Assembly: GCF_002744715.1 (NCBI RefSeq)
Contig: NZ_KZ319368.1
Coordinates: forward strand, 372,001 to 436,000
Source: Marinobacter profundi
Lineage (GTDB): Bacteria > Pseudomonadota > Gammaproteobacteria > Pseudomonadales > Oleiphilaceae
DNA length: 64,000 bases
Direction of reading: 5' to 3'
A program made the position numbers and the translations under genes. This document shows positions 49,780-61,202 of the stretch, piece after piece (position 1 is the first letter of the stretch; the number at the start of each line of letters is the position of its first letter). Under the pieces are notes generated by a model, which was given only the letters and a program-made list of their open reading frames with translations, was not told the origin of the DNA and did not search any database.

Positions 49780-51264
49780 TTATTCCGCGAACAATTCGGC
49801 GTACTCTTTCTCCACCCGCTTGGTTTCCTTCTTGGAAAAACCACCGAGAACCTCGAGGGCGTGGCGCAAACGGGAGCGGGTCATGTCCGGACCGAGCAGT
49901 GCCATGGAGTCCATCACCGACCAGGAGTTCGGCGTACCGGCAACGGCAACGAAGATGGCGAACATGAAGTCCCCCATCTTCATGTCCATGGCCTTGGCCA
50001 GGGCCTTGATGTCAGCAAAGATATTGTCCTTGCTCCAGTGCCGCTGGGCCTCCAGACGCCACAGGGTAAACTGCAGCACGCGCTTGACCTGGTCCTCGGC
50101 CACCTTGTTGTGGTGGAAGTGCTCCGGAGTCAGGTTAAGCATGCCGGAAAACATGAAGGCCGCCATCGGCGCAATGTCACTGAACACTTCCGCCCGGCCC
50201 TTGATATGGGGAATCAGCTCGCGCAGGGCATCTTCATTGAACCACCACTGCTTCAGACGCTCGATAAACTGGTCGTCCGAAACATCTTCCCGCAGCCACT
50301 GGCCGTTCAGCCAGCGCAGCTTCTCCACGTCAAACACCGGACCACCCAGTGATACCCGCTGGATATCGAAACTGGCAATCATTTCGTCGAGGCTGAACTT
50401 CTCGCGCTCATCCGGCATCGACCAGCCCATTCTTCCGAGGTAGTTGGTTACGGCCTCCGGCAGAAACCCCATGCGCTCATAGAAGGTGATGCTGGTGGGG
50501 TTCTTGCGCTTGGACAGCTTGCTCTTGTCCGGGTTGCGCAGCAGCGGCAGATGGCAGAGCACCGGCATTTCCCATCCGAAATACTGGTACAGCAGCTTGT
50601 GCTTGGGCGCCGAGTTGATCCACTCCTCCCCCCGCAGGACGTGGGTGATCCCCATGAGGTGATCGTCCACCACGTTGGCCAGGTGGTAGGTGGGCATGCC
50701 ATCGGACTTCAGCAGGATCTGGCAGTCCACCTGCGCCCAGTCAATTTCAATGGTACCGCGCAGCATGTCGTCAATCTCGCAGATACCCTCGTCCGGCACC
50801 TTCATGCGGATAACATAGGGCTCGCCTGCGGCCAGACGACGCTGAACTTCCGCCTCCGGCAACTCCAGGTCGCCCTTGATGCCGGGGTTCAGGCCCTGGG
50901 CCTTGCGCTCCTCCCGGATCGCATCCAGCTCCTCCGGAGTCCGGAAGCAGTAATAGGCATGGCCTTTGTCCACCAGATCCAACGCATACTGGCGATAGGA
51001 ATCCTTGCGCTCGGACTGGCGATAGGGGCCGAACGGGCCTCCCACGTCGGGGCCTTCGTCCCAGTTCAGCCCCAGCCAGCGCAGTGCCCGCAGGATATCC
51101 TGCTCGGATTCCGGGGTGCTGCGCGCCTGGTCGGTGTCTTCAATCCGGAGAATAAACTGGCCACCGTGCTGGCGGGCGAAACACAGGTTGAACAGGGCCA
51201 CGTAGGCGGTGCCGACGTGTGGGTCACCGGTCGGTGATGGCGCAATTCGGGTACGTACAGTCAT
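49780..51264 (-). CDS. gltX: glutamyl-tRNA synthetase
   Basis: This 494-residue class I synthetase has the HIGH-equivalent [14 protein letters not shown] (residues 8-21), the KMSKS-equivalent [12 protein letters not shown] (near residue 251) and a helical anticodon-binding C-terminal half. It charges tRNA-Glu. No zinc-binding Cys cluster of the E. coli type is visible near residues 98-127 (the region reads [20 protein letters not shown] with a single Cys). AGGA lies about 9 nt before the ATG. It is followed on its strand by nothing until the terminator region; tRNA-Ala and tRNA-Glu lie downstream. Confidence 0.96.
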   Translation of the reverse strand: MTVRTRIAPSPTGDPHVGTAYVALFNLCFARQHGGQFILRIEDTDQARSTPESEQDILRALRWLGLNWDEGPDVGGPFGPYRQSERKDSYRQYALDLVDKGHAYYCFRTPEELDAIREERKAQGLNPGIKGDLELPEAEVQRRLAAGEPYVIRMKVPDEGICEIDDMLRGTIEIDWAQVDCQILLKSDGMPTYHLANVVDDHLMGITHVLRGEEWINSAPKHKLLYQYFGWEMPVLCHLPLLRNPDKSKLSKRKNPTSITFYERMGFLPEAVTNYLGRMGWSMPDEREKFSLDEMIASFDIQRVSLGGPVFDVEKLRWLNGQWLREDVSDDQFIERLKQWWFNEDALRELIPHIKGRAEVFSDIAPMAAFMFSGMLNLTPEHFHHNKVAEDQVKRVLQFTLWRLEAQRHWSKDNIFADIKALAKAMDMKMGDFMFAIFVAVAGTPNSWSVMDSMALLGPDMTRSRLRHALEVLGGFSKKETKRVEKEYAELFAE

Positions 51265-51382
51265 TGAAGAATCCTGTCAGAAAGCGACTTGGGTAGCCTG
51301 TGGCTGGAAAGCTCCGCATTATACCGGCCCGCGCGCCTTTTCGCATAAGCGTCGACACGGACCTTCTCCCCCGCTTTGTTTT

Positions 51383-51395
51383 GTTATATTATAAC
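51383..51395 (+). promoter_or_regulatory. Zur box upstream of znuA
   Basis: The perfect palindrome gttatattataac with a central T lies 34 bp before the znuA ATG. It matches the known Zur operator form GTTATAnTATAAC. It should repress znuA when zinc is sufficient. Confidence 0.85.
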
Positions 51396-51428
51396 GTTTC
51401 AATTAAGTTGCTACAGGTCACTCACACC

Positions 51429-52379
51429 ATGATCCTATCCCGCCTCGCCCGCAGGCTGGCACCGGCCACCCTGGTACTGTTCGCCGGCGCCACCCAGGCA
51501 GCACCGGAGGTTGTTGCATCCATCAAGCCCGTTGAACTGCTGGTGCGAGCCGTGGCTCCGGACAATGCCACCATTACGACCCTGGTGCCGCCTGGCGCCA
51601 GCCCCCATAACTATCAGCTCAAACCTTCCCAGCGACAGGACCTGGAAGGCGCGGACGCCATTTTCTGGATTGGTCCGGACATGGAAACGTTCCTCACCCG
51701 CCTGCTGTCCGGTCGGGACTTCTCAGAGCGCAGCCATGCCCTGACCCCAACCGACGACCAGGGCCATCACGAAGAGCACGACGGGCACGACGAACCTGAC
51801 ACGGAGCCGACACGGGCGGCTACCGGCCATGACGGTCACGATCACGGCGAAGGCGAGGACCCTCACCTGTGGCTGGACCCCATGCTGGCACTGGACATGG
51901 CCCGGGAGATTCACCGCCAACTGTCAGGCCTGCCGGACGTCGACCAGACCGCCCTGGATAACAACCTGGACCATTTTGAACAGCGCCTGCTGAGCACGGA
52001 AGTCGAGATCCGTACACGGCTGGAGGCGGCCCGCAGCATCAGCCTGTTTACCTATCACGATGCCTTCAGCCGGTTTGCCGAACATTACGGACTGCAGATA
52101 GCGGGCGTACTTACATTGAGCCCCGAGCGCTCCCCTGGTGCCCGCCACGTAGCGGAAGTCCAGCGGAAGCTCCGGCAGTCGGAGAATGCCTGCCTGCTGA
52201 CAGAGCCCCAGTTTGAACGCCAGTGGTGGCGCTCGATCACCGAAGGTATCCCGGTGACCTTCAGCACCTGGGATCCGCTGGCCACGGATATCGTGGCCAA
52301 CGCGGACGGCTATCTTGCGTTTCAGAGTGGGCTGGCAGACGCGGTACTGCGCTGCCTGGCGAACGGTACCGGAAACTGA
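51429..52379 (+). CDS. znuA: zinc ABC transporter substrate-binding protein
   Basis: This 316-residue periplasmic protein has a signal peptide (residues 1-24, ending TQAA). The mature part begins EVVASIKPVELLVRAVAPDN, then PPGASPHNYQLKPSQ with the first zinc His. A flexible His/Asp-rich loop at about residues 115-145 has HHEEHDGHDEPD and HDGHDHGEGED, followed by DPHLWLDPMLA and FTYHDAFSRFAEHY. The two conserved His and the loop identify a ZnuA-type cluster A-I protein. A Zur-type palindrome lies just upstream. ZnuB, ZnuC and Zur are not adjacent, and the gene appears as a single unit divergent from gltX. Confidence 0.93.
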   Translation: MILSRLARRLAPATLVLFAGATQAAPEVVASIKPVELLVRAVAPDNATITTLVPPGASPHNYQLKPSQRQDLEGADAIFWIGPDMETFLTRLLSGRDFSERSHALTPTDDQGHHEEHDGHDEPDTEPTRAATGHDGHDHGEGEDPHLWLDPMLALDMAREIHRQLSGLPDVDQTALDNNLDHFEQRLLSTEVEIRTRLEAARSISLFTYHDAFSRFAEHYGLQIAGVLTLSPERSPGARHVAEVQRKLRQSENACLLTEPQFERQWWRSITEGIPVTFSTWDPLATDIVANADGYLAFQSGLADAVLRCLANGTGN

Positions 52380-52404
52380 TTTCGGCTAATGGCAGACTTG
52401 TGGG

Positions 52405-53433
52405 TCAGGGCTCAGCATAGCGGGCCCTGATCTCCAGGACCTCAGGAAGCGAATCGACAAACCGCTGCACGAGGTCGGGGTCAAAATGCTCCCCGGCTTC
52501 ATTTTCAATGTAGTGAACAGCGTCCTTAACCGTCCATGCTTTCTTGTAAGGGCGCTCGGAAGTCAACGCATCAAAGACATCGGCGATGGCAACGATCCGT
52601 CCCACTCGTGGGATCTCATCCCCCTTGAGGCCACAGGGGTAACCCTGTCCATTCCATTTCTCATGGTGCGTCATCGCAACGGTGCGGGCCAACCGCAACA
52701 GGTCAGAGTCATCGTCCCCGATGATCTCTGCGCCAATCTCACAATGCCGCTTCATCACCGACATTTCCTCGTCCGTCAGACGGCCGGGTTTCTGCAGGAT
52801 CTGATCGGGAATGCCGATCTTGCCAATGTCATGCATGGGTGCTGCATTCATCAGCAGATCCGCTTCGGTTTCACCCATCCCCGCAGCCAATCCGAGGATG
52901 CGGGAGTAATGACTCATCCGGATAACATGAAGGCCGGTTTCGTTATCCTTGTATTCCGCTGCCCGGCCGAGCCGCTGAATGACCTGGAGCCGGGTTTCAT
53001 GCAACAGGCGGGTCTGGTCTCGCACTTTCTGATCCAGCTCCCGGTTCTGGTCATGAAGCGCCATCTGCGTTCTGACCCGGGCCATCACGATCGGCGGATT
53101 GACGGGCTTGGTGATGTAGTCCACACCTCCGACCTCCAGCCCCCTCAGCTCATCATCAGCGCCAACTCTGGCGGTAACGAAAATAACCGGAATGTGGCGT
53201 GTGGTGTAATCGGCCTTGAGACGGCGACAGACTTCATAGCCGTCCATCCCCGGCATCATTACATCGAGCAGAATGAGGTCAGGCACTGACCGGGCAACAA
53301 TTTTCAGCGCTGTTTCACCACTCGTCGCCGCCTGCACCCGGTAATAGGGTTTGAGGGTTTCCACCAGCACATCGATGTTATCGGTCCTGTCATCGACCAC
53401 CAAGATGACTTTCCGGCTATCCTCAATGGCCAT
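52405..53433 (-). CDS. response regulator with HD-GYP c-di-GMP phosphodiesterase domain
   Basis: This 342-residue protein has a receiver (1-125; [19 protein letters not shown], Asp in [14 protein letters not shown] near residue 56) joined by a short helix to an HD-GYP domain (about 150-335). The domain has [17 protein letters not shown] near 200 and [20 protein letters not shown] near 258, followed by [20 protein letters not shown]. All metal ligands and the GYP triplet are present, so c-di-GMP hydrolysis is likely and controlled by phosphorylation. The gene overlaps the end of the giant kinase gene by 11 bp, so it is a cognate output. Confidence 0.93.
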   Translation of the reverse strand: MAIEDSRKVILVVDDRTDNIDVLVETLKPYYRVQAATSGETALKIVARSVPDLILLDVMMPGMDGYEVCRRLKADYTTRHIPVIFVTARVGADDELRGLEVGGVDYITKPVNPPIVMARVRTQMALHDQNRELDQKVRDQTRLLHETRLQVIQRLGRAAEYKDNETGLHVIRMSHYSRILGLAAGMGETEADLLMNAAPMHDIGKIGIPDQILQKPGRLTDEEMSVMKRHCEIGAEIIGDDDSDLLRLARTVAMTHHEKWNGQGYPCGLKGDEIPRVGRIVAIADVFDALTSERPYKKAWTVKDAVHYIENEAGEHFDPDLVQRFVDSLPEVLEIRARYAEP

Positions 53434-56400
53434 TCCTGCCCCCTACCCTGTGACTACCCGCAAGCTCGCGGCATAACTGTTCAACAACCCGCTCAGCGCC
53501 CTCGAAATCGTAAGCCTTCAGGGCTTGCTCCAATTGCTTGATCTCATCGCCGTAGCCGCGGCGCAGAAGCGCTTCCTGGAGGCCGGAAAACTGATCGACT
53601 GCTGCGACGTCGAAGGTCTGCAGCTGACCTAGCATTAGCTCCAGAGCCTCCTGCAGACCATCCTCCCCGCCACCGGGCTCCCGGTTCGCTCCCCGGTGTT
53701 CAGTAAGGCCCTGAATAAAACCAGATACACTGTCCAATACGGTCGCAAACTCCCATCGAAGGTTATCTAATGATCGCGGTTCCAAACGGTGTTCCTCCGC
53801 TACCGCAGCTTCAAGCATGGCGCATGTCTCCGCAAGTGCATCCGCTCCGATCGTGGCAGATATGCCTTTCATGGAATGAAGCAGGGCCTGCACCTTTGCC
53901 CATGCCGCCCGATGGGTCGCCGATGTGAGTTCCCGTGCAAAGTCTCGCTGGCCATCCGCAAACTTGCGCAACAGTCGAAGATATAACTCACTGTTACCCT
54001 GTAACCGGGCAAGGGCGGCAGCTGTATCGACGCCAACCAATTCCGGGATGGCAAGCCCCTCACTATCTGCTGTATTGGCTGACTCACTCGGTTCCGTAAA
54101 AACATCGGCATGCTCGCCGGAGGTAATCCACTTCGCCATCACCTGAAGCAGTTCATCGACTTTGATGGGCTTCGGTATGTGGTCATTCATACCGGCTCTA
54201 AGTACCTTTTCCCGGTCACCGGCCATCACATTAGCCGTCAGGGCTATGACCGGCAGGGATCTGAACCGTTCCTGCTGACGCAGTTTCCTGGTCGCAGTGT
54301 AGCCGTCCATGACCGGCATCTGACAATCCATCAGGATGCCATCAAAGGACTGCTCATCAAGCCGGTCAAGGGCCTCCTGGCCATTACCGGCCACCACAAC
54401 CGCCATTCCGAAACCGGAAAGAAGCTCCACCGCCAGCTCTTGGTTAATGTCGTTGTCTTCAACCAGGAGAATCCGCGCGCCCTTCAGCCGCTGCAGGTTC
54501 CGATTTCGCTGCAAGGTGTGGGCCGCGCCCTGGTTTTCGCTAATCAAATTACGCCCAAGCGCCGAAGAGATCCCATCAAACAGTGACGACGGCGTCATGG
54601 GTTTGGCGATGACCGAGCGGATCGGTAATGTCTGGCGAAAATCCGCGGTCTCATCCCTGCCGAACGCCGTCATCATTATTACCAGTGGCATCGCCCTGAT
54701 ACCCAGACACCGGGTCATCGCGTGAACCATCTCCAGGCCGTCCTGGCCCGGCATTTTCCAGTCCACTAACACCAAACGAAAGCGATCATCACCGCTGGTG
54801 CGGGTCAGCAGATCCAGGCCAGCGGCAGCCGAAGCTACCGCCGACACACGCATCCCCATCGCAGTCAGCATTGAGACAATAGCCTCCCGCGCCGGCTCGC
54901 TGTCATCAACCACCAGAACCCGCAGTCCGTCAAAATCTGCTTCCGCGGCACCCGGCAACGGGCCACTCACCACTTGTTTTCGCAACTCAACGGAAAAATG
55001 AAAGGTACTACCCATCCTGGGTTCACTTACCAGCCAGATCTCGCCGCCCATCATCGCCGTAAGATCTTTCGAGATAGCCAACCCCAGTCCTGTGCCACCG
55101 TATTTACGAGTGGTGGAGGAGTCTGCCTGACTGAAGGGGCGGAACAACCGTTTCTGCTCCTCCGGAGTCATCCCGATACCGGTGTCTTTCACTGCAAAAT
55201 GTAGCCGGCAGTGATCCCCAGACTCCTCAACAACCGCTGCGGAAACAATGATCGACCCGGTATCGGTGAATTTGACCGCATTGCTACTCAGGTTCAGCAA
55301 GATCTGTCCGAGCCTCAGCGGATCCCCTATCAGCGCAACAGGCAGGCCGGGAGCGAAGTCGAAAATCAGCTCGAGCCCCTTCTCTTCCGCCTTGAAGCCG
55401 ATGACCGCAGAAAGGTGATTCAACACATGCTCAAGATTGAACGGCACTTCCTCTATCAGCAGCTTGCCCGCCTCAATTTTTGAAAAATCGAGAATATCGT
55501 TGACGAGCCCCAATAATGCGTCTGCCGATTTACCCGCCTTTTCGAGGTAATTGCGCTGACGGTTGTCGAGATCAGTCTGCAGGGCGAGATGGGTCATACC
55601 GATAATCGCGTTCATCGGCGTACGGAGTTCGTGTGACATATTAGCCAAAAAATCAGACTTCGCCCGCGTCGCCTCCTCTGCAGAATCACGAGCGGCAATA
55701 AGCTCACGTTGCATCTCTTTCTGCTGATGGACGTCGGAATGTATCCCCACTAAACGGATAGCCGATCCCTCAACGGTCCGTTCAATGGCCTGCCCGGCGG
55801 CCATAACCCATTTCCAGGAGCCATCCGCACACATCATTCGGTACTCAGCCCTGTACTGATCGCTTACGCCGTCCCGATGTTCATTGAAACGTTCTGTCAC
55901 CGTTGCCAGGTCGTCAGGGTGAACCAGATTTTTCCACCCCTGAATACCGTTATTGAGCCGGAACCAGCTACCGCGCGGCTCCAGCAGCTCTTCCGGTCGA
56001 TAGCCCAGCATGGATGCCCATCCGGCATTGACCAGTACCTCGTCAGATTCCGGGGAGTATTCCCACAGACCCAGTTTCGCAGCTTCTGCCGCGGCATGGA
56101 GGCGGGCCTCACTTTCCCGGACCCGCTCCTCGGCGCGCTTACGATCGGTGATGTCAGACAACCAGCCCAGGACGCCGTCCTCACCGTAGTAACGGATCGG
56201 AACATAACTGACAAAGATGTCGCGAACCTTGCGCTGACGGTCGAATACCTCGATTTCGTGGTTATCAACCCGGCCCGCAGACTGCAGCAATCGCAGCATC
56301 TCGGCACGTTGTTCCTGTTTGACGTAGATCTGATCCGCCGGATCTCCAATTCCGGCATTCACCATTGCAAGGAAGCGCGGGTTGGCGAATCGGAAGACGC

Positions 56401-58933
56401 CGCCCGCTGAGAACGCCACACCAATCGGGCTGGCGTCGAGAATCAACTGTAATTGCTCCCGTTCAAGGCTGATTGTGGATTGCATTTGCCTACGATCGTG
56501 GATATCCGTCAGCGATCCGGCTATACGATACGCCTTCCCAGCATCACCACGGAGCGATTTACCGCGAGCATTAAACCAGCGCCACTTCCCTCCCCGGGGT
56601 TTTAGCCGGAATTCCACATCGAACGGCTCGTCGTTTCCCAGATGCGCCTTCAATGCCTTGAGTACGCCCGGTTTGTCTTCAGGGTGAAGCCGATCCAGCC
56701 ATTCACTGGCATCATGGGGGCCGCCCTGGTCGACTTCGAAACCAAGCAGTTCGCTGCACCTGGACGAAAACCAGGGCTTCCCGGTAATCAGATCCACGTC
56801 CCAGAGCCCATCCCCGCTCCCTGAGGTCGTCAGGGCAAATCGCTCCTCGCTGCGTCGGAGGTCCTCGGTCCGGGCGTCAACCAGATCCTCTAGCCGACCA
56901 TTCGCGCGCTCCCCTAGCCTTATGATGATTAGCGTCAGCAACAGCACCAGGGCCATGGTTGCGGCCCCGCCGACAAGCACCTGGTTTCGGGTCACAAAGT
57001 AGGACGCGAGCGCTTCAGACACATCCATCTCGGTAAGTACTCCAATGCCAAACGCATCTGACCAGCTCCAGGCCCCCAAAACAGGCACGCCCCGGTAATC
57101 TGGATATCCCTGCCAATCGACGCCGGCTTCTTGCCGGAACAAGCCCAAAGCCATCGCGGAGACCGCGGCATCTTTCCCGTCACCGCCGGCCTGTGCTTCA
57201 AGCCCCTGTACCATTGGCGGCACAACAACCTGCCGCCCCGTTCGCAGAACATCCTTGAAGTCACCAAAGCGGGATTCGGAAATCATCCTGCCCTGAGTGT
57301 CCACGGCGTAAGTTTCACCACTTTCGGCTATCCGACCACTGGTCAGGTATGGTGCAAACAGGACTGCCGGATCGACGGCCAGAATCAGCGCAGTGCGGCC
57401 TCTACCATCACCACCCGCGATCGGCGTTCCCGCGAACATCCGGCTTGCACCCGATTCGGTCAGGTAAACGTGGGACCGAAACGAGCTGCCACCCATCTCC
57501 TGAACATCACGGAACACGTCGCTGACCACAGACAATTCAAATACCGGAACACCGGAGTCAGTTCCGGCGGCTGATGCCAGCACCGTGCCATCCGGAGTTA
57601 CTACTGCAAGATCCATTGCACCCATCTCAGTCGCATGCAAACGCAGCACCGCCGTCAGGGCATTGCGGATGGTTTCAGGACCACTGGACTCGCCTCCCCG
57701 ATCCAGGGCAACGACAAGGTCGTTCACCAGGGTATGAATCTCGCGGATATCGGCAAGGTGACGCAGATGTTGCGTCAGGTTATCTTCCAGCACTGTCAGG
57801 GACTGATTGACGGATCGATTGATGGCCTGCAGTACCTGCACACTCTCGATGCGCAGCTGGCTTTCCATGCGCTGGAGCACATACCAGACGGAAAGCGACA
57901 TCGCGAGCATGACAAAAACCAGGAATCCGTAGCCGGCACGGCGCTGGCCTCTGCGCCCGATAAGAAGCCGCTCCATCGCAAACAACTTTAGCCGCGGAAC
58001 CACCACAAACGTTACCGCGAGCACCAGAACCCCCAGAATGAAGCCGGTGATTATCCAGCCCTGCAACGTAGCCAATTCCTGGGAACGGGAAACGTCCAGA
58101 CCATCCTTGGGGGCCGCAAACCAGCGTTCACGTAACGCGGCCATTTCGGCCTCCGTTACCGAGCCCATCGCCTTCGTTAGCGCGGAATGCAGCAGAGGCA
58201 AATCCTTGCGAATACCTAGGCGCAGATCAATAACGTCGCTGACTCCAGCGGTACCAGGTTCGCCGATCCGAAGGTTGGTCAGAAAATTCCGATTAATGAG
58301 GTATTGCATCAAGGTATGTTCACCAAGCGTCGCATCAGCCTTTCCTGAGGCGACGGCCCGCAACGCCCCCAGGGAATCCTCATAGAACGTGACACGGATT
58401 CCCGGGTACTGCCTCTCCAGCAGTTCCTTGTATGCACTACCTGCTGGACCCGCTGGCAAAGCCAGGTGGTAATTGCGAAGTTCATCCCCGGAGACAAACG
58501 ATCGCTGCAGCGAACTCACCACTACGATCGGTGTCGACTCATAAGGTGGAGTAAACAGCAGGTAGTCTTGCCTGCCTGACAAACTCTCGATGTTCGGCAA
58601 TACATCAAGCCGTCCGTGCTTTGCTTCACTAAGCAGTGATGGCAAATCAAGACCGGACAGATACGTTACTTCCAGCCCCAGCTTGCCGGCCAGCAGATTT
58701 ACATAATCGACGGACAAGCCCCGAGGTTGGCGCGCATAGAAATTCAGGGGCGGCCAATCCATCCGGCTTCCCACCTGAATTACGGGATTTTCAGCCAACC
58801 AGGCCCGTTCCTCGACTGAAAGGCCAGCCACTCCCTGAGCGGCCGCCGCGGGAATGCCCAAGGGCGCAATCAATCCAATGACCAACGCACTCAAAAGCGC
58901 GAAAACGGGTGAAGAAAATTTTGAATGCGCCAC
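53423..58933 (-). CDS. giant hybrid sensor histidine kinase with two periplasmic sensors
   Basis: The product has 1836 residues. In order: a signal (1-32), a SBP_bac_3-type periplasmic domain (about 45-270), a membrane span (about 290-312), a second span (about 333-352), a Cache-like periplasmic region (about 355-640), a third span (about 650-672) and three PAS units (about 690-1075). Then come HisKA with the phospho-His in [15 protein letters not shown] (near 1101), HATPase ([20 protein letters not shown]), REC1 ([11 protein letters not shown] near 1340), REC2 ([10 protein letters not shown] near 1490, Asp near 1535) and Hpt ([13 protein letters not shown], near 1685). It resembles BvgS/EvgS relays with an added sensor. 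The Hpt should pass phosphate to the overlapping HD-GYP response regulator. Confidence 0.92.
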   Translation of the reverse strand: MAHSKFSSPVFALLSALVIGLIAPLGIPAAAAQGVAGLSVEERAWLAENPVIQVGSRMDWPPLNFYARQPRGLSVDYVNLLAGKLGLEVTYLSGLDLPSLLSEAKHGRLDVLPNIESLSGRQDYLLFTPPYESTPIVVVSSLQRSFVSGDELRNYHLALPAGPAGSAYKELLERQYPGIRVTFYEDSLGALRAVASGKADATLGEHTLMQYLINRNFLTNLRIGEPGTAGVSDVIDLRLGIRKDLPLLHSALTKAMGSVTEAEMAALRERWFAAPKDGLDVSRSQELATLQGWIITGFILGVLVLAVTFVVVPRLKLFAMERLLIGRRGQRRAGYGFLVFVMLAMSLSVWYVLQRMESQLRIESVQVLQAINRSVNQSLTVLEDNLTQHLRHLADIREIHTLVNDLVVALDRGGESSGPETIRNALTAVLRLHATEMGAMDLAVVTPDGTVLASAAGTDSGVPVFELSVVSDVFRDVQEMGGSSFRSHVYLTESGASRMFAGTPIAGGDGRGRTALILAVDPAVLFAPYLTSGRIAESGETYAVDTQGRMISESRFGDFKDVLRTGRQVVVPPMVQGLEAQAGGDGKDAAVSAMALGLFRQEAGVDWQGYPDYRGVPVLGAWSWSDAFGIGVLTEMDVSEALASYFVTRNQVLVGGAATMALVLLLTLIIIRLGERANGRLEDLVDARTEDLRRSEERFALTTSGSGDGLWDVDLITGKPWFSSRCSELLGFEVDQGGPHDASEWLDRLHPEDKPGVLKALKAHLGNDEPFDVEFRLKPRGGKWRWFNARGKSLRGDAGKAYRIAGSLTDIHDRRQMQSTISLEREQLQLILDASPIGVAFSAGGVFRFANPRFLAMVNAGIGDPADQIYVKQEQRAEMLRLLQSAGRVDNHEIEVFDRQRKVRDIFVSYVPIRYYGEDGVLGWLSDITDRKRAEERVRESEARLHAAAEAAKLGLWEYSPESDEVLVNAGWASMLGYRPEELLEPRGSWFRLNNGIQGWKNLVHPDDLATVTERFNEHRDGVSDQYRAEYRMMCADGSWKWVMAAGQAIERTVEGSAIRLVGIHSDVHQQKEMQRELIAARDSAEEATRAKSDFLANMSHELRTPMNAIIGMTHLALQTDLDNRQRNYLEKAGKSADALLGLVNDILDFSKIEAGKLLIEEVPFNLEHVLNHLSAVIGFKAEEKGLELIFDFAPGLPVALIGDPLRLGQILLNLSSNAVKFTDTGSIIVSAAVVEESGDHCRLHFAVKDTGIGMTPEEQKRLFRPFSQADSSTTRKYGGTGLGLAISKDLTAMMGGEIWLVSEPRMGSTFHFSVELRKQVVSGPLPGAAEADFDGLRVLVVDDSEPAREAIVSMLTAMGMRVSAVASAAAGLDLLTRTSGDDRFRLVLVDWKMPGQDGLEMVHAMTRCLGIRAMPLVIMMTAFGRDETADFRQTLPIRSVIAKPMTPSSLFDGISSALGRNLISENQGAAHTLQRNRNLQRLKGARILLVEDNDINQELAVELLSGFGMAVVVAGNGQEALDRLDEQSFDGILMDCQMPVMDGYTATRKLRQQERFRSLPVIALTANVMAGDREKVLRAGMNDHIPKPIKVDELLQVMAKWITSGEHADVFTEPSESANTADSEGLAIPELVGVDTAAALARLQGNSELYLRLLRKFADGQRDFARELTSATHRAAWAKVQALLHSMKGISATIGADALAETCAMLEAAVAEEHRLEPRSLDNLRWEFATVLDSVSGFIQGLTEHRGANREPGGGEDGLQEALELMLGQLQTFDVAAVDQFSGLQEALLRRGYGDEIKQLEQALKAYDFEGAERVVEQLCRELAGSHRVGGRNGH

Positions 58934-58966
58934 GATTAGAGGGCTCCGCTGCCAGCTCGCCCAAGC

Positions 58967-59038
58967 ATGACAAGCCTTCGGTTAGAGTTCTACACCAGCG
59001 GCGCCCGATTGGATCGCAGCGGTGTAAAACCTTGTCAT
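58967..59038. repeat. nested inverted repeats between EAL-type gene and kinase gene
   Basis: Outer arms atgacaag (58967-58974) and cttgtcat (59031-59038) enclose inner arms tacacc (58991-58996) and ggtgta (59021-59026). No T-tract follows. It may be the end of the upstream transcript or an operator for the kinase operon, whose start codon is 34 bp away. Confidence 0.5.
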
Positions 59039-59041
59039 ATT

Positions 59042-61174
59042 TCAGCAGGCGGGATGCCGAAAACTATCGACCGTGCTGATTAGCTCGCTCAGCAGAAGGG
59101 CGCTCGCTTTCAGAAGATCAGGGTTGGGCGTACCGGCCCGCGGGCCGCCATCCACCTGCCGCTGGAGATCCTGCAGGCTCTCGTTTTGCTCCCGCAGACT
59201 GACTGGTCGCCGAGGCTGGCTCGGTGAAACGCCTTGGGCACTTTGGTAGCAGTGCAACAATTCTTGCAACATTCGAACACTATCCTGGTCACCGGGAAGT
59301 ATCGTCTGACCGCAGACCGTTTCATCCAGCATCTTGCTGAACATCGTCCTGTGCTCGCTCAAGGTGCGGCCTAGTGCCACAAAACGGTGGTTTTCGTGCC
59401 GGGCAGTGTCGCCCGAGTTTCGTAACCGATGCTCCCGGCAGAATTCGATCAACGCCAACTCGCCCAAAGGTTCCGATATAAGGTTGCCCTGGACCTCGAC
59501 ACACCCAAGAGCTTGCAGTAGCTTCAGCTGGTCCTGCCGTTCCACGCCTTTGGCAGCTACCGGCAAGCCAAGTTCATTAGCCAGAACAATTATCCTCCGG
59601 ACGATGAACATACTGGCCAGATCCTCCTCGAGATTTTCTACCAAATCGCTTTCGACCTTTACCCGGTCGAGCTCGGCACTGAAACGCTGCAAGGTGTCGA
59701 AACTGCCGTCGCCGGCATCGACCAGCGTCACCCTGACACCCAGTTTGCGCAGCGAACGGAGCGGCCCGCCAAGCGCCAGAACCTCGTCTGCCAGGCGCGA
59801 TTCGACGATCTCCAGCTCCAGTCGGCTGACCACCTCCGCGTTGTGACGAGACAACATCGTTGTCAGTCGTTCGATGCAACCCGGTGTGGCCAGATGATCA
59901 CCTGTAATATTGACACTCAGTGACAGCGGGATACCCCGGGCGGCCCAGCGCTCAAGGGTGACCAGGGCCCGGTTGACCAGCCATTCGCCTGCCTCTTCGT
60001 ACAAGGCGGTGCCTTTGATGGCGTCAAGAAACTCAACCGGTTTCAGCACGTCCGATTCCGGATGCTGCCAGCGCAGAACCGCCTCTACCCGGTTAACTCT
60101 GTCATCCTGGAGCGAGACCACGGGCTGGAAGTGCAGGGAGAACTCCCCCTCATAGAAGGCGCGGCGGATCGTCTGGAGGTAGAGGTCCGCAAGGTCGGCT
60201 TTCCGGACACCCAGTTCACTGAAAAACAAGTAATGCCCGCCCCCTTCCAGGCGGGCGCGATCCAGCGCCTTACGGGCCTTGGACACCAGTACTTCAGGGG
60301 ACAGGTCATCGCCTGGGCGCGACACATAGATGCCACCACTGACGGCAACCGAGAACAGCAGATCGTGAATGACAATCTTCGAGGACAACGCCTGGAACGC
60401 CAACTCCATTGCGTCATCCAGGCCCCGGGTGTTCTCGAACACCAACAGGTACTCATCCCTGGAATAGCGAAATACTGCGACATTGCCCGGAAGTGCAGCG
60501 TCTAGCCGGTCCGTGAGCGCCGTCAGCAAGCTGGTGGTCAACTGCTCGCCAAAGCCCGTCAGTTTGGCACGGCAGTCGTCAAGACTGAACATCGCCACCG
60601 CGAAATACTCGCCATCCCGCAACCGGGCTTTCGCAACTGTTTCCAGATTACGCCAGCAGGCACCGGCACCCGCCTGGTAGTCACCCGGGGCATATCCCGG
60701 GAATGCGGACAACCGGACAGGCTCGTGGTTCGCAGCCAGCACCAGCACGAGATAGCCACGGCCATCCTGGTCAACACGGAACCGGCCATCGACACAAAAC
60801 ATCTTGCTCCTGCCTGCCGGCTCGAACAGGAGCGAGAACGCTGCCGGGTTATCGGGATCAAACACATCCGCTAAAGCCAGCCCCGGGGCACGGCAGGTTT
60901 CAGCAAGTCCGAACAGGTCGTAAAAGTCAGCGCCCGAAACCTCCGACGGGAAACAATCGAGGGCTTCAAGGGCTCGATCGTTAACGTCCGCAACTTCCCT
61001 GGAAGCCAGGTCAATCACCAACGCCGGGTATGGGAGTGCGCAGAAAATCTTCGCATAGAGAAAGCTGCCGGAGGTCGGTAAACGATGGCAGGGCCGAGGC
61101 TCACCCGTTGCTGACTCACTCTTACCACCCTGAATCAATTTCATAAAACGACTTCCCGATAATTCAGACGACAA
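59042..61174 (-). CDS. PAS-GGDEF-EAL protein with degenerate catalytic sites and a C-terminal extension
   Basis: This 710-residue protein has a PAS-like region (about 40-160), a GGDEF fold (about 170-325) whose signature reads SRDEY near residue 240, and an EAL domain (about 335-585). In the EAL domain EAVLRW, the Asn of SVNITGD, LELEIVES and the Gln of GCVEVQGN are kept. However, the metal-binding DDFG reads VDAG (near 484), and the Glu of AEGVE is Lys in AKGVER (near 542). Both enzyme activities should be lost. It is probably a c-di-GMP receptor or protein-interaction module of FimX/LapD type. A helical ~125-residue tail (LLKASALLLSELISTVDSF) has no known counterpart to me. It lies 28 bp after the smaller EAL-like gene. 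Confidence 0.85.
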   Translation of the reverse strand: MSSELSGSRFMKLIQGGKSESATGEPRPCHRLPTSGSFLYAKIFCALPYPALVIDLASREVADVNDRALEALDCFPSEVSGADFYDLFGLAETCRAPGLALADVFDPDNPAAFSLLFEPAGRSKMFCVDGRFRVDQDGRGYLVLVLAANHEPVRLSAFPGYAPGDYQAGAGACWRNLETVAKARLRDGEYFAVAMFSLDDCRAKLTGFGEQLTTSLLTALTDRLDAALPGNVAVFRYSRDEYLLVFENTRGLDDAMELAFQALSSKIVIHDLLFSVAVSGGIYVSRPGDDLSPEVLVSKARKALDRARLEGGGHYLFFSELGVRKADLADLYLQTIRRAFYEGEFSLHFQPVVSLQDDRVNRVEAVLRWQHPESDVLKPVEFLDAIKGTALYEEAGEWLVNRALVTLERWAARGIPLSLSVNITGDHLATPGCIERLTTMLSRHNAEVVSRLELEIVESRLADEVLALGGPLRSLRKLGVRVTLVDAGDGSFDTLQRFSAELDRVKVESDLVENLEEDLASMFIVRRIIVLANELGLPVAAKGVERQDQLKLLQALGCVEVQGNLISEPLGELALIEFCREHRLRNSGDTARHENHRFVALGRTLSEHRTMFSKMLDETVCGQTILPGDQDSVRMLQELLHCYQSAQGVSPSQPRRPVSLREQNESLQDLQRQVDGGPRAGTPNPDLLKASALLLSELISTVDSFRHPAC

Positions 61175-61202
61175 AAATAACTGACAGGCATCACGATGCC
61201 CC

